Positions 35,807 to 44,167 of a stretch of 64,000 nt of DNA are shown piece by piece. The position numbers and the translations under genes were made by a program. A model generated the notes under the pieces. The model saw only the letters and a program-made list of their open reading frames with translations, was not told the origin of the DNA and ran no database searches. Origin of the DNA: Bradyrhizobium guangdongense (GTDB lineage Bacteria > Pseudomonadota > Alphaproteobacteria > Rhizobiales > Xanthobacteraceae); the NCBI RefSeq assembly GCF_006483445.1, contig NZ_PPPT01000109.1:1-64000 (forward strand), given 5' to 3'. The first letter of the stretch is position 1. Each line of letters starts with the position of its first letter.

Positions 35807-35851
35807 GTGTCTTATCTCAAGCGCTGTCACCTCGCTGGGATCGCCCGCTAA
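35807..35851 (+). CDS. 14-codon ORF of the leader RNA
   Basis: GTG start, 14 residues (VSYLKRCHLAGIAR), stop TAA at 35849-35851. The AAAGGAGGTGATCCA site at 35792-35806 ends directly before the start codon, with the GGAGG core 7 bases away, an almost ideal position. It contains Cys7 and no run of one amino acid that would suggest classical attenuation. Too short to be sure it is translated. Confidence 0.55.
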   Translation: MSYLKRCHLAGIAR

Positions 35852-35915
35852 GCTTCTCGTAAGAGGGCCTGGCAACGGGGCGCTCTCAGCCCTGGACCAG
35901 CGAGACAAGAGATAG

Positions 35916-35951
35916 GGGCGCGACGGGGTCACTCCCGCCGCGCCTTTTCTT
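35916..35951 (+). terminator. Rho-independent terminator
   Basis: GGCGCG-A-CGGG, loop GTCACT, CCCG-C-CGCGCC (stem with one mismatch) followed by TTTTCTTTT. Ends the small RNA. Confidence 0.85.
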
Positions 35952-35963
35952 TTGAGCGATCGT

Positions 35964-36060
35964 CTAGAGTTTCCGTTCCGACGGAATCGGAACGGAAACT
36001 CTAGATTCTTGTTTTGACGCGTTTTCTTGACGCGAACCGGTGTCCATTTCGCTGGAAAAC
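35964..36060. repeat. Bradyrhizobium-type intergenic repeat with 18-bp hairpin
   Basis: CTAGAGTTTCCGTTCCGA (35964-35981), loop CGGAA, and its perfect complement at 35987-36004. The following segment (TTGTTTTGACGCGTTTTCTT...GAACCGGTGTCC...GAAAACGCTCT) is familiar from many copies in Bradyrhizobium intergenic regions. Recognised from memory; copy number not checked. It lies between the small RNA terminator and the end of the convergent histidine kinase gene. Confidence 0.7.
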
Positions 36061-36063
36061 GCT

Positions 36064-38469
36064 CTATCCGGATGAACCCGACAGCACCTCGCGAAGCTTC
36101 AGCGACAACTCCGCCTTCCGGTAGGGCTTTCTGAGCAGCGCCACGCCGGGATCGAGATGGCCGTCATGCATGACGGTGTCGTCGGTGTAGCCCGAGGTGT
36201 ACAGCACTTTCAGGCCCGCACGGCGCGCCCGGATCGTGTCGGCCAATTCCTTGCCGTTCATGCCGCCCGGCATGATCATGTCGGTGAACAAGAGATCGAA
36301 TTTGGCGCCCTGCTCGACGAGCGCGAGGGCTGCCGCACCGTCGCCGGCAACCAGCGTGCGATAACCGAGACTGCCGAGCTGGGCGATCACGTAGCCCTGC
36401 ACCAGCGGGTCGTCCTCGACCACCAGGATCGTCTCGTGTCCGCGCGAGGTACCTCGCGCCTGCATCGGCTCGGCACGCACCGCTGCCTGGCCTTCCGAGC
36501 GCGGCAGATACAATCGCACGACCGTGCCGCGGCCCTCCTCGCTCTCGATCCTGACGGCGCCGCCGGTCTGTCGCGCAAAACCATAGACCATGCTGAGGCC
36601 GAGCCCGGTGCCCTGCCCGACCCCTTTGGTGGTGAAGAACGGCTCGAACACCCGGTCGCGAATCTCGGCGGGAATGCCATGACCGGTGTCGGTGACCGCG
36701 ACCATGACGAATTCGCCGGGTGCAATGTCGCCGTCGCCGGAGCCGGCGGTCGCATCCAGCACAACGTTGGCGGTCTCGAGCTTCAACCGCCCGCCGCCCG
36801 GCATGGCGTCGCGCGCGTTGACGGCGAGATTGACGATGGCCGAGGAGAGCTGCGACGGATCGGCCATCGCGCACCACGCATCCTCGGTGAGCGCGGTCTC
36901 GATGCTGATATGCTCGCCGAGGATCGGCTTGAGCAGCCGCGCGGTATCGAGCACGAGGCCGTTGACGTCGATCTCGCGCGGCTCGAGCGGCTGGCGGCGG
37001 GCGAAAGTCAGGAGTTGCGAGGTGATCTCGGCGCCACGCGCTGCCGCATCGTCGATGAGCTGGGCGATGGCGGCGAGCTGCGGCTTGTCAGCGAGCCCCT
37101 CCTGCAGGATCTCGATCGTGCCGGTGATGACCGTGAGCACGTTGTTGAAGTCGTGCGCGACGCCGCCGGTGAGCTGCCCGATCGCGTCCATCTTCTGCGA
37201 CTGCCGCAGCCGCTCCTCGGTCTCGTGCTGCTCGGTGAAGTCGGTGGCCGATCCGCGATAACCGAGAAAGCGGCCGTCATCGCCGAAGACCGGCTGGCCG
37301 TTGACGCTGACATGACGCATGCGTCCGGACGCGTCGCGGCCGCTATACTCGAACTTCCGGAACGGTACATGCCTGTCCAGCAAGGCGATGTGGTCGCGCC
37401 ATTTCTGCGGATTGCTGTCGCGGTCGGCCGCCCTGTCGTCACGGCGCTTGCCGATCACGTCATCGCGGCCGAAGCCGAAATTATACGCGCGGTCCGAGAG
37501 ATAGGTAAATGTGTGATCGGGTCCGGTCTCCCAGAACCAGTCGGACGCGGTCTCGGCATAGTCGCGAAAGCGCTGCTCGCTGCGCCGCGCGTCCTCTTCG
37601 GCGCGCTGCCGGATCAACAGGTCCTGTTCGAGTTGGGCGTTGGCCAGGCGCAGTTCGCCATAAGCGCGCTGCAGGCTCGCGCACATGGCGTTGAAGGCGT
37701 CGATCATCTTGTCGAGTTCGTCCGGATCGCGTGGCCGCCGGCGGTCGAGCTCGAGCGGCGGCGGCGGCCGCGTCAGATTGTATTTGCTGACGAAGCCGGC
37801 GATGGCGACGAGATGCCGGGTCACCAGCAGATAGAACATGTAGATGATGAAGAACGAGACCAGAAAGGTCTTTGCCGCCTGGCTCGCCAGAATCACCAGT
37901 GCGCGATTGACGAGCTGCCGGTAAACTTCCGTCAGCGTCGCCTTCACCTGGAGCACGCCAATCTGGCGACTGGTCCCAGCCACGACGTAGGTGAGCGGAT
38001 AGTCCCGCTCGATTGCCGCGCGCGTCGTGGTTTCGCCGACTTCGATACGGATGGGATTGGGGCGGTCGGCGATCTCGCGAACCTCGACGGAGCGAATGTC
38101 GGGCAGACGCAGGATGCCGTTGAGCTGAAGCCGGATCTGGTTCTGATCGAGATTCCACAGGCTCTCGCCGAGGCTGCCGAGATAGCTTCGACCGATTTCG
38201 TCGAGGCGCGTCTCGATGGCGCTCACCTCGCGATCATAGTCCAGATAGAGCTGCAACGCGGTCAGGGTCAGCGTCACGACCGAGCTGAACAGGAGAACCG
38301 CGGCCAGCAGGCGCGGACCGATGCCGCCGCCGAGCCAGTTGAAGGCCCGGGACAAACGGGGAGCGAGAAGCGGCGGCGTAATCGGCGCTCCGATACCGCT
38401 CAGCTCGTCCTTCGAGGCCGCCGGCGCAACGACGCGCTTGCGGCCGAAATCGTTATCTCCACTGCCCAT
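36064..38469 (-). CDS. Hybrid sensor histidine kinase/response regulator
   Basis: An 801-residue protein. TM1 about 52-75, a periplasmic sensor region 76-190, TM2 about 193-218, a HAMP-like linker with coiled coil (220-300), PAS (about 296-412), HisKA with the phospho-His in GGVAHDFNN (His439), HATPase_c with N-box [15 protein letters not shown] and [11 protein letters not shown], and a C-terminal receiver (about 680-795) with acidic pair EDD (685-687) and phospho-Asp730 in FTDMIMPG. Inner membrane. Divergent from a periplasmic binding protein gene, which may supply its ligand. Output partner unknown. Confidence 0.93.
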   Translation of the reverse strand: MGSGDNDFGRKRVVAPAASKDELSGIGAPITPPLLAPRLSRAFNWLGGGIGPRLLAAVLLFSSVVTLTLTALQLYLDYDREVSAIETRLDEIGRSYLGSLGESLWNLDQNQIRLQLNGILRLPDIRSVEVREIADRPNPIRIEVGETTTRAAIERDYPLTYVVAGTSRQIGVLQVKATLTEVYRQLVNRALVILASQAAKTFLVSFFIIYMFYLLVTRHLVAIAGFVSKYNLTRPPPPLELDRRRPRDPDELDKMIDAFNAMCASLQRAYGELRLANAQLEQDLLIRQRAEEDARRSEQRFRDYAETASDWFWETGPDHTFTYLSDRAYNFGFGRDDVIGKRRDDRAADRDSNPQKWRDHIALLDRHVPFRKFEYSGRDASGRMRHVSVNGQPVFGDDGRFLGYRGSATDFTEQHETEERLRQSQKMDAIGQLTGGVAHDFNNVLTVITGTIEILQEGLADKPQLAAIAQLIDDAAARGAEITSQLLTFARRQPLEPREIDVNGLVLDTARLLKPILGEHISIETALTEDAWCAMADPSQLSSAIVNLAVNARDAMPGGGRLKLETANVVLDATAGSGDGDIAPGEFVMVAVTDTGHGIPAEIRDRVFEPFFTTKGVGQGTGLGLSMVYGFARQTGGAVRIESEEGRGTVVRLYLPRSEGQAAVRAEPMQARGTSRGHETILVVEDDPLVQGYVIAQLGSLGYRTLVAGDGAAALALVEQGAKFDLLFTDMIMPGGMNGKELADTIRARRAGLKVLYTSGYTDDTVMHDGHLDPGVALLRKPYRKAELSLKLREVLSGSSG

Positions 38470-38825
38470 GCACCACTCCCCCGTGATGGCGGCATCCCTG
38501 CCGAGGCCGGTCCCACGCAGCCTCGAGCAGCCAACATCGGCCTACTCCTCCAAGACTTGACCCGCTCGCGTAGCCTTCCTGCCAGCCCCTGGGCGATTGG
38601 ATTCGTCGGGGGTCACATTTTGCGCCCAGCGGCGGGAAGCCGGCACAAACTAGCACCGCGCATGCTAAAATGACATCGGTGAAAGTTCGGAGGCGCCCCG
38701 ATACGGACGGCCGACGGTCGCGGATTCCCCGCGAGCGGAAGGTATCCGCGGAATGGACCACCTTCCGGTAGATCGCGTTGATCCCTCAATCCAGCGGTAG
38801 CAATGGACGGGAAAGGAGACGCGTC
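38470..38825. other. Divergent intergenic region of the kinase and binding-protein genes
   Basis: About 355 bases with no supported gene. It holds a short inverted repeat GCGGAT (38720-38725)/ATCCGC (38744-38749) about 77 bases before the binding-protein start. I see no convincing -35/-10 pair. Regulatory function possible. Confidence 0.35.
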
Positions 38826-39542
38826 ATGTGGCGGACATTACTCATCGGCGCGCTGCTGCTGCTCCATGGCGGCCCGGCACAGGCACAATCGGTGCTTCGG
38901 CTGGCGCGCATAGCCGACATCCCGGATCAATATGTCGGCGGCGAAATGCTGCGGGCCGTCTACGCGCGGTTGAACATCAGGCTCGAATTCGAGGACGTTC
39001 CTGGCAAGCGCGCGCTCGCGCTCTCGAGCGCCGGCGAGCTCGATGGCGAGATCCAGAGAATCGCCAACCTCTCGAAGGACTATCCGACGCTGGTGCAAAT
39101 CTCGCCGCCGATCAATTATATCGAGCCCTCGGTCTTCACGACCAGACTTCGCTTCGACGTCGCCGGCTGGGATTCGATCAAGGAGTACAGTATCGGCATC
39201 GTGCGCGGCGTCGGTTCGTCGGAGGCCGGCACGCGAGGCATGAGCCGCGTCACCGCGGCCACCAGCCTGGAAAACATGATCCAGATGCTCGATGCCGACC
39301 GCTTCGACCTGATCGTGACAGATCTGTTCAGCGGGCTGGTCGCGGTGCGCAAGCTCAACCTGGAGAACCGCATCTATCCGCTGTCCCCGCCGCTTCAGCG
39401 GATCTACATCCATCACTATTTGCACGAGCGGCACCGCGATCTCGCCCCGAAGGTCGGCAAGGCGATCGCGGACATGGAGGCCAGTGGCGAGCTGGCTCAA
39501 CTACGGGCCTCGCTGGTCAAGCAGGTTCTGGGAGAGCGTTAG
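38826..39542 (+). CDS. Periplasmic substrate-binding protein (family 3-like)
   Basis: 238 residues from the ATG at 38826, which has AAAGGAG upstream. A signal peptide (MWRTLLIGALLLLHGGPAQAQ) is followed by an SBP_bac_3-like bilobed fold: IADIPDQYVGGEMLRAVYARL, GKRALALSSAGELDGEI and IYIHHYLHERH. No transporter permease is adjacent, so it may serve the divergent kinase as a ligand sensor. Periplasmic. Confidence 0.8.
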   Translation: MWRTLLIGALLLLHGGPAQAQSVLRLARIADIPDQYVGGEMLRAVYARLNIRLEFEDVPGKRALALSSAGELDGEIQRIANLSKDYPTLVQISPPINYIEPSVFTTRLRFDVAGWDSIKEYSIGIVRGVGSSEAGTRGMSRVTAATSLENMIQMLDADRFDLIVTDLFSGLVAVRKLNLENRIYPLSPPLQRIYIHHYLHERHRDLAPKVGKAIADMEASGELAQLRASLVKQVLGER

Positions 39543-39754
39543 GGCCAGAACGAGATCAGGCGAAGGCGCTCGCGCAGCGCTACGATTGCAATCAGCATTC
39601 CGATGGCCCAGGCAAGCGCGGCGCGGTCGAAATCGGCACTGAAGAGCCATGTGAACACGCTGGCCACCGCGCAAGGTGCGATTGCCTGATTGGTTCGGCT
39701 TGCAAGGGAAAGAACGAAGGGAAGCGCCGCAATCAGCACGGTTGAAAGGGTCAT
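39539..39754 (-). CDS. Small membrane protein
   Basis: 71 residues from the ATG at 39754, with GAGAGAG upstream. Two hydrophobic segments (STVLIAALPFVLSLAS and ALAWAIGMLIAIVAL). Convergent with, and overlapping by a few bases, the binding-protein gene. No family recognised. Confidence 0.5.
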   Translation of the reverse strand: MTLSTVLIAALPFVLSLASRTNQAIAPCAVASVFTWLFSADFDRAALAWAIGMLIAIVALRERLRLISFWP

Positions 39755-39784
39755 GTCGCGCAAGCTCTCTCGGCGGCCGCGCGA

Positions 39785-39970
39785 TCAGAAGCCGCACACG
39801 TTCAGCGACCGCGGGCGCTTGCCGCGCCGGCTTTCGACGATCTGCTCGCCGCCGTTCGAGGCCGAACTGCCGTAATAGCGATGGTGACCGGACTGATCGT
39901 GCAGATCGGCCGAATCGGATTGCGCCGACCGGCGCGCGTCACAAATGATCTTGATGCTTGAACCCGACAT
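39785..39970 (-). CDS. Small hypothetical protein
   Basis: 61 residues, hydrophilic, Ser/Arg-rich, with HDQSGHHRYYG in the middle. The ATG at 39970 has GGAGG 5 bases upstream, which supports translation. Lies 30 bases upstream of the small membrane protein on the same strand. Nothing recognised; the evidence is only the ribosome site and the open frame. Confidence 0.45.
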   Translation of the reverse strand: MSGSSIKIICDARRSAQSDSADLHDQSGHHRYYGSSASNGGEQIVESRRGKRPRSLNVCGF

Positions 39971-40185
39971 TGCCGCCTCCGCTGCCGCTGCTTTGTGCAG
40001 CGTTCTCAGTGGCTATCAGTCGCCTGGGTTGAGCGTCGCGTTCAGGAAGGCGGTCGACAATCGGGTTTCAATCCTGTTTCGTCGCGGCAGAACGACGCAA
40101 TATTTCGTGTCCGCGGGTTGTCGAAAACGGCGTACGCCATACGTCCTTCGGGGCGCGCGGATGCGCAAAGACACACGAGGTGATG

Positions 40186-40572
40186 ATGCTCTACGCTATT
40201 CTGGCCTATCACGTTGAGAGCGAGGTCTTGTCCTGGACGCCGCAGAAGGACGCAGCGGTCGTGGCCAAAGTCATCGAGGTTCAGGAGCCCTTGCGCGCAA
40301 GCGGACATCTTGGGCCGGCAGCCCGTCTGGACGACACCCAAAAGGCCCGCACCATACGTGGCCCCGGTGCGGGCATGGTGCTGGACGGCCCGTTTGCCGA
40401 GACCAAGGAGCAGCTCCTCGGCTTCCATCTCTTGGAATTCGACACTGAAGATGAGGTGATCGCCGCAGTGCGTAGGCTGCGTCAGGTCAATCCGACGGCG
40501 GTCTACGAAATCCGCCCGGTCAAGCTTTATGTGCCAGCCGACGGGTTTGGCGCGACACCTGCCGCTGGCTGA
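40186..40572 (+). CDS. YCII-family (DGPF domain) protein
   Basis: 128 residues. LYAILAYH at the start and VLDGPFAETKEQLLGFHLLE in the middle are the YCII/DGPF signatures; the C-terminus VYEIRPVKLYVPADG fits. The family folds as a small ferredoxin-like dimer, often associated with ECF sigma factors, but no sigma factor is adjacent. The ATG at 40186 has GAGG 5 bases upstream; two in-frame starts, ATG 40183 and GTG 40180, directly precede it. Confidence 0.85.
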   Translation: MLYAILAYHVESEVLSWTPQKDAAVVAKVIEVQEPLRASGHLGPAARLDDTQKARTIRGPGAGMVLDGPFAETKEQLLGFHLLEFDTEDEVIAAVRRLRQVNPTAVYEIRPVKLYVPADGFGATPAAG

Positions 40573-40728
40573 AGGACGGCGCTTCCTCGCCGGCGCGGGC
40601 GTGACGGCGCGCTGGGAACAATCGCGGCTGGGATCCGGGGCCCCCTAAGTCCCAAACCTCCCGGTGTCCAGCCGGATTGCGGATCAGCCTGATATCGCCG
40701 ATTCTGTCCCACTCCGAGGGGGCGATTC

Positions 40729-42792
40729 GTGACGGCGGCGACATATCTGGATACGCTGAATGGCGAGCAGCGCCGCGCCGTTGAGCATGGTGTGGGCAAC
40801 GGCGGCACGATCGGCGGGCCCCTGCTCGTCATTGCCGGTGCCGGCTCCGGCAAGACCAACACGCTCGCCCACCGGGTCGCCCACCTGATCGTCGCCGGCG
40901 CCGATCCGCGCCGTATCCTGCTGATGACCTTTTCGCGGCGCGCGGCGGCCGAGATGGCGTCCCGCGTCGAACGGATCGCGCGAAAGGTGCTCGGCGAGAA
41001 CAAGGCGGCCGTGATGCGCGATGCGCTGACCTGGGCCGGCACCTTCCACGGCATTGGCGCGCGGCTGCTGCGCGAATATGCCGAAAGGATCGGCGTCGAT
41101 CCCGCCTTCACCATCCACGACCGCGAGGATTCTGCCGACCTGATGAACCTGGTTCGGCACGAATGCGGCCTGTCGAAAACGCAAAACCGATTTCCTGCCA
41201 AGGGCACCTGCCTGTCGATCTACTCGCGCTGCGTCAATGCAGAGATGGCGATCGAGAAGGTGCTGGGCCAGCACTATCCGTGGTGCTCGGGCTGGGCGAC
41301 GGAATTGAAGGGCCTGTTTGCCGCCTATGTCGAGGCCAAGCAGGCGCAGCGCGTGCTCGACTATGACGATCTTCTGCTCTACTGGGCGCAAATGATGAGT
41401 GATGCCGGCATTGCCGAGGAGATCGGCAGCCGCTTCGACCACGTGCTGGTCGACGAATATCAGGACACCAACCGCCTGCAATCCTCGATTCTGCTGGCGC
41501 TGAAGCCGGAAGGACGCGGGCTCACCGTCGTCGGCGACGACGCGCAGTCGATCTATTCGTTTCGCGCGGCCACCGTGCGCAACATCCTCGAATTCCCGCA
41601 GGCCTTCTCGCCCCGTGCGGAGATGATTACGCTCGACCGCAACTATCGCTCGACGCAAGCGGTGCTGTCGGCCGCGAACGGCGTCATCGGCCTGTCGAAG
41701 GAGCGGTTCACAAAAAACCTCTGGACCGACCGAACCTCCTCGCAAAAGCCACAGCTCGTCACCGTCCGCGACGAAGCCGAGCAGGCTCGCTACATCGTCG
41801 AGCAGGTGCTCGCCAACCGCGAACAGGGCTCACTGCTGAAGCACCAGGCGGTGCTGTTCCGGACCTCGTCGCATTCCGGCCCGCTGGAAATCGAGCTGAC
41901 CCGCCGCAACATCCCCTTCGTGAAATTCGGCGGGCTGAAATTTCTCGATGCGGCGCATGTCAAGGACATGCTGGCGCTGCTGCGTTTCGTCGAAAACCCG
42001 CGCGACCGCGTCGCCGGTTTTCGCATTCTCCATCTTCTGCCGGGCGTGGGACCAGCCACCGCGCAGCGCGTGCTCGACCAGATGGCGGAGAGCGCCAATC
42101 CGGTTTCTGCGCTCTGCCAGCTCCCTGCCCCGCCGCGCGCCGGCGCCGACTGGGAGGCCTTCATCCAGACGATGGAGAATCTGCGCTACTCCGAATGGCC
42201 TACAGATCTCGAGCGCGCACGACTCTGGTATGAGCCGCATCTCGATCGCATCCACGAAGACTCAGAGACCCGCCGCGCCGATCTCGTGCAGCTCGAGCAG
42301 ATCGCCAGCGGCTATCCCTCGCGCGAAAAATTCCTGACCGAGCTGACGCTTGATCCGCCTGACGCCACCAGCGACCAGGCCGGCGTGCCCCTGCTCGACG
42401 AAGACTATCTGATCCTATCGACCATCCATTCCGCCAAGGGTCAGGAATGGAAGTCGGTTTATGTGCTCAATGTCGTCGACGGCTGTATGCCGTCAGACCT
42501 CGGCACCGGCACGAGCGCCGAGATCGAGGAGGAGCGCCGCTTGCTCTATGTCGCGATGACGCGGGCCAAGGACGATCTGCACCTGGTGGTGCCGCAACGT
42601 TTCTTCACCCACGGCCAGGCCGCCCACGGCGATCGCCATGTCTACGCCTCGCGCACCCGCTTCATTCCGGAAGCGCTGGTGCATCTGTTCGAGCGAACGA
42701 GCTGGCCGCAAGCGGCCAGTGGCCCGGCCCGAACGGCGACGCAAGGGCCAAGGATCGACGTCGGGGCACGCATGCGCGGGATGTGGCGGTAG
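40729..42792 (+). CDS. UvrD/Rep-type ATP-dependent DNA helicase
   Basis: A 687-residue superfamily 1 helicase. Q motif near LNGEQRRAV, Walker A AGAGSGKT (36-43), motif Ia LMTFSRRAAAEM, Walker B LVDEYQDTN, motif III VVGDDAQSIYSFRAA, motif IV RNYRSTQAVL, motif V LSTIHSAKGQEW and motif VI LLYVAMTRAKDDLHLV are all present. Starts with GTG. Length and motifs are like UvrD/PcrA-like rhizobial helicases, a second copy distinct from the main uvrD. Role in repair or replication restart. Confidence 0.93.
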   Translation: MTAATYLDTLNGEQRRAVEHGVGNGGTIGGPLLVIAGAGSGKTNTLAHRVAHLIVAGADPRRILLMTFSRRAAAEMASRVERIARKVLGENKAAVMRDALTWAGTFHGIGARLLREYAERIGVDPAFTIHDREDSADLMNLVRHECGLSKTQNRFPAKGTCLSIYSRCVNAEMAIEKVLGQHYPWCSGWATELKGLFAAYVEAKQAQRVLDYDDLLLYWAQMMSDAGIAEEIGSRFDHVLVDEYQDTNRLQSSILLALKPEGRGLTVVGDDAQSIYSFRAATVRNILEFPQAFSPRAEMITLDRNYRSTQAVLSAANGVIGLSKERFTKNLWTDRTSSQKPQLVTVRDEAEQARYIVEQVLANREQGSLLKHQAVLFRTSSHSGPLEIELTRRNIPFVKFGGLKFLDAAHVKDMLALLRFVENPRDRVAGFRILHLLPGVGPATAQRVLDQMAESANPVSALCQLPAPPRAGADWEAFIQTMENLRYSEWPTDLERARLWYEPHLDRIHEDSETRRADLVQLEQIASGYPSREKFLTELTLDPPDATSDQAGVPLLDEDYLILSTIHSAKGQEWKSVYVLNVVDGCMPSDLGTGTSAEIEEERRLLYVAMTRAKDDLHLVVPQRFFTHGQAAHGDRHVYASRTRFIPEALVHLFERTSWPQAASGPARTATQGPRIDVGARMRGMWR

Positions 42793-42822
42793 AGCCCGAC
42801 CAAATCATCAAGGAGTGGATCG

Positions 42823-43068
42823 ATGGCAAATGCAGGCAAGAAGGAGATTGTGGCGCAGCTCGATGCTCTCAGGCGCCTTGCCCGCGACGTTCTCCAGAAG
42901 TCGAAGGACCGGACCATGGTCCACATCCGCGACCGCCGCGCGCTTCGCCAGCAGCAGATGAAGGCAATCGAGGCGATCGACGCCGAGATCGACGGCCTCA
43001 AGCAGTTGCGCCGCCGCGTCCTGCGCGCGCGCAGCGCCGACGAGATGGCCGAGAAGGTCACGTTCTGA
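42823..43068 (+). CDS. Small basic coiled-coil protein
   Basis: 81 residues, mostly helical: KKEIVAQLDALRRLARDVLQ and AIEAIDAEIDGLKQLRRRVL. AAGGAG lies before the ATG. Starts 30 bases after the helicase gene and is probably cotranscribed. Not recognised. Confidence 0.65.
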   Translation: MANAGKKEIVAQLDALRRLARDVLQKSKDRTMVHIRDRRALRQQQMKAIEAIDAEIDGLKQLRRRVLRARSADEMAEKVTF

Positions 43069-43179
43069 AATCGCAACGCGACGACGCAAGATATCGGCGC
43101 GGGCTGCGGGTTTGGTGACTGTAGAGATGCGGGCGAATTCCGCCCTCACCTTGCGCGCCGGACATTCGGGAGGCCTCAT

Positions 43180-44160
43180 TTGAAAGCCGTCGTCGTCGAA
43201 CAGTTTGCTCCTGTCGATCAGGTCGAACTGAAGGAGATTTCCAAACCGCCCGTCGCGGCAGGCCAGTTGCGGATCAAGGTTCACGCAGCGGGAATTGGTT
43301 TTGTCGACGGACTGAAGGTTCAGGGGCTGTACCAGACCAAGGATCCCCTGCCCTTCACGCCCGGTACGGAGTTTGCCGGCGTGGTGGACGAAGCGCCCGG
43401 CGATATGGCGCAGTATCAGCCCGGCATGCGCGTGATGGGCATGGCACGATCGGGCGCGCTCGCCGAATACATCACCGTCAACGCAGACGCGGTGCACCTG
43501 CTGCCCGACGGCGTTACGGCCGAGGTCGGAGCTTCTTTCCGTGCCAATTATCTGACTGCGCATTATGCGCTCACTGCCCGCGCCATGCTCGCCGCGGGCG
43601 AGCAGCTCCTCGTGCTGGGCGCGGCCGGCGGCGTCGGGATCGCCGCGGTGCAGATCGGCAAGCTGCTTGGTGCGCGCGTCATTGCGGCGGCCTCAACGCC
43701 GGAGAAACGCGAATTTGCGCGCGCGCATGGCGCGGACGCCGTCATCGACTACACACAGCCGGACTGGCGCGACACGTTGAAGGCGCTGACCGGCGGCCAC
43801 GGCGCCGACGTCATCTTCGATCCCGTCGGCGGCGAGATTTCCGTGCAGGCGTTTCGCTCGATCGCCTGGCGGGGACGGCACCTCGTGGTCGGGTTCGCGG
43901 CAGGGACCATCCCGGCGCTGCCGTTCAACCTGCCGCTGCTCAAGGGTGGCGCGCTGCTCGGCGTCGACCTCGCGCAGATTCCGACGCGCGAGCCCGACGT
44001 CCAGAAACGCCTGATGGCCGACCTGACGAGCTGGCTCGCCGATGGCAGGCTGAAACCCGCGGTCGGGCGCGTGTTTGCCTTCGCGGAGTTTCGCGACGCC
44101 TTCAAGGCGATGCAGACGCGCGATGCGCTAGGCAAGATGGTGGTGCGGATCTCCTCATAG
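43180..44160 (+). CDS. Quinone oxidoreductase-like (zinc-independent MDR family)
   Basis: A 326-residue NADPH:quinone reductase-type protein. GroES-like N-terminal domain with PGTEFAGVVDE, Rossmann domain with the nucleotide loop GAAGGVGIAAVQIG, no zinc ligands. The start is TTG (TTGAAAGCCGTC), supported by GGGAGG about 6 bases upstream, with no in-frame ATG nearby. Cytoplasmic; substrate unknown. Confidence 0.88.
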   Translation: MKAVVVEQFAPVDQVELKEISKPPVAAGQLRIKVHAAGIGFVDGLKVQGLYQTKDPLPFTPGTEFAGVVDEAPGDMAQYQPGMRVMGMARSGALAEYITVNADAVHLLPDGVTAEVGASFRANYLTAHYALTARAMLAAGEQLLVLGAAGGVGIAAVQIGKLLGARVIAAASTPEKREFARAHGADAVIDYTQPDWRDTLKALTGGHGADVIFDPVGGEISVQAFRSIAWRGRHLVVGFAAGTIPALPFNLPLLKGGALLGVDLAQIPTREPDVQKRLMADLTSWLADGRLKPAVGRVFAFAEFRDAFKAMQTRDALGKMVVRISS

Positions 44161-44167
44161 AGCAGCC

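Larger units (their letters stand above)
35778..35951 (+). ncRNA. Candidate small RNA with a 14-codon leader-type ORF and competing hairpins
   Basis: A predicted RNA of about 174 bases running from the promoter above to the terminator at 35916-35951. It starts with an extended Shine-Dalgarno (35792-35807) perfectly complementary to the last 16 bases of 16S rRNA, then a short ORF. GAGGTGA of the site (35796-35802) can pair with TCACCTC (35827-35833) inside the ORF; CTCGCTGG (35831-35838) can instead pair with CCAGCGAG (35897-35904). The two pairings exclude each other. No Rfam family recognised by eye; could also be an attenuator without a downstream gene. Confidence 0.6.

Noticed and set aside
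35792-35807. Fragment of a reverse-oriented 16S rRNA gene
   Set aside because: Only 16 bases match the complement of the 16S end; sequence on both sides is unrelated, and the segment sits exactly as a ribosome-binding site for a short ORF.
36157-38673. 838-codon plus-strand frame opposite the histidine kinase
   Set aside because: The minus-strand kinase has all catalytic boxes; the opposing frame has none.
39501-39797. 98-codon minus-strand frame overlapping the small membrane protein gene
   Set aside because: It overlaps the binding-protein end and the small ORF at 39539-39754, which has TM helices and a better start.
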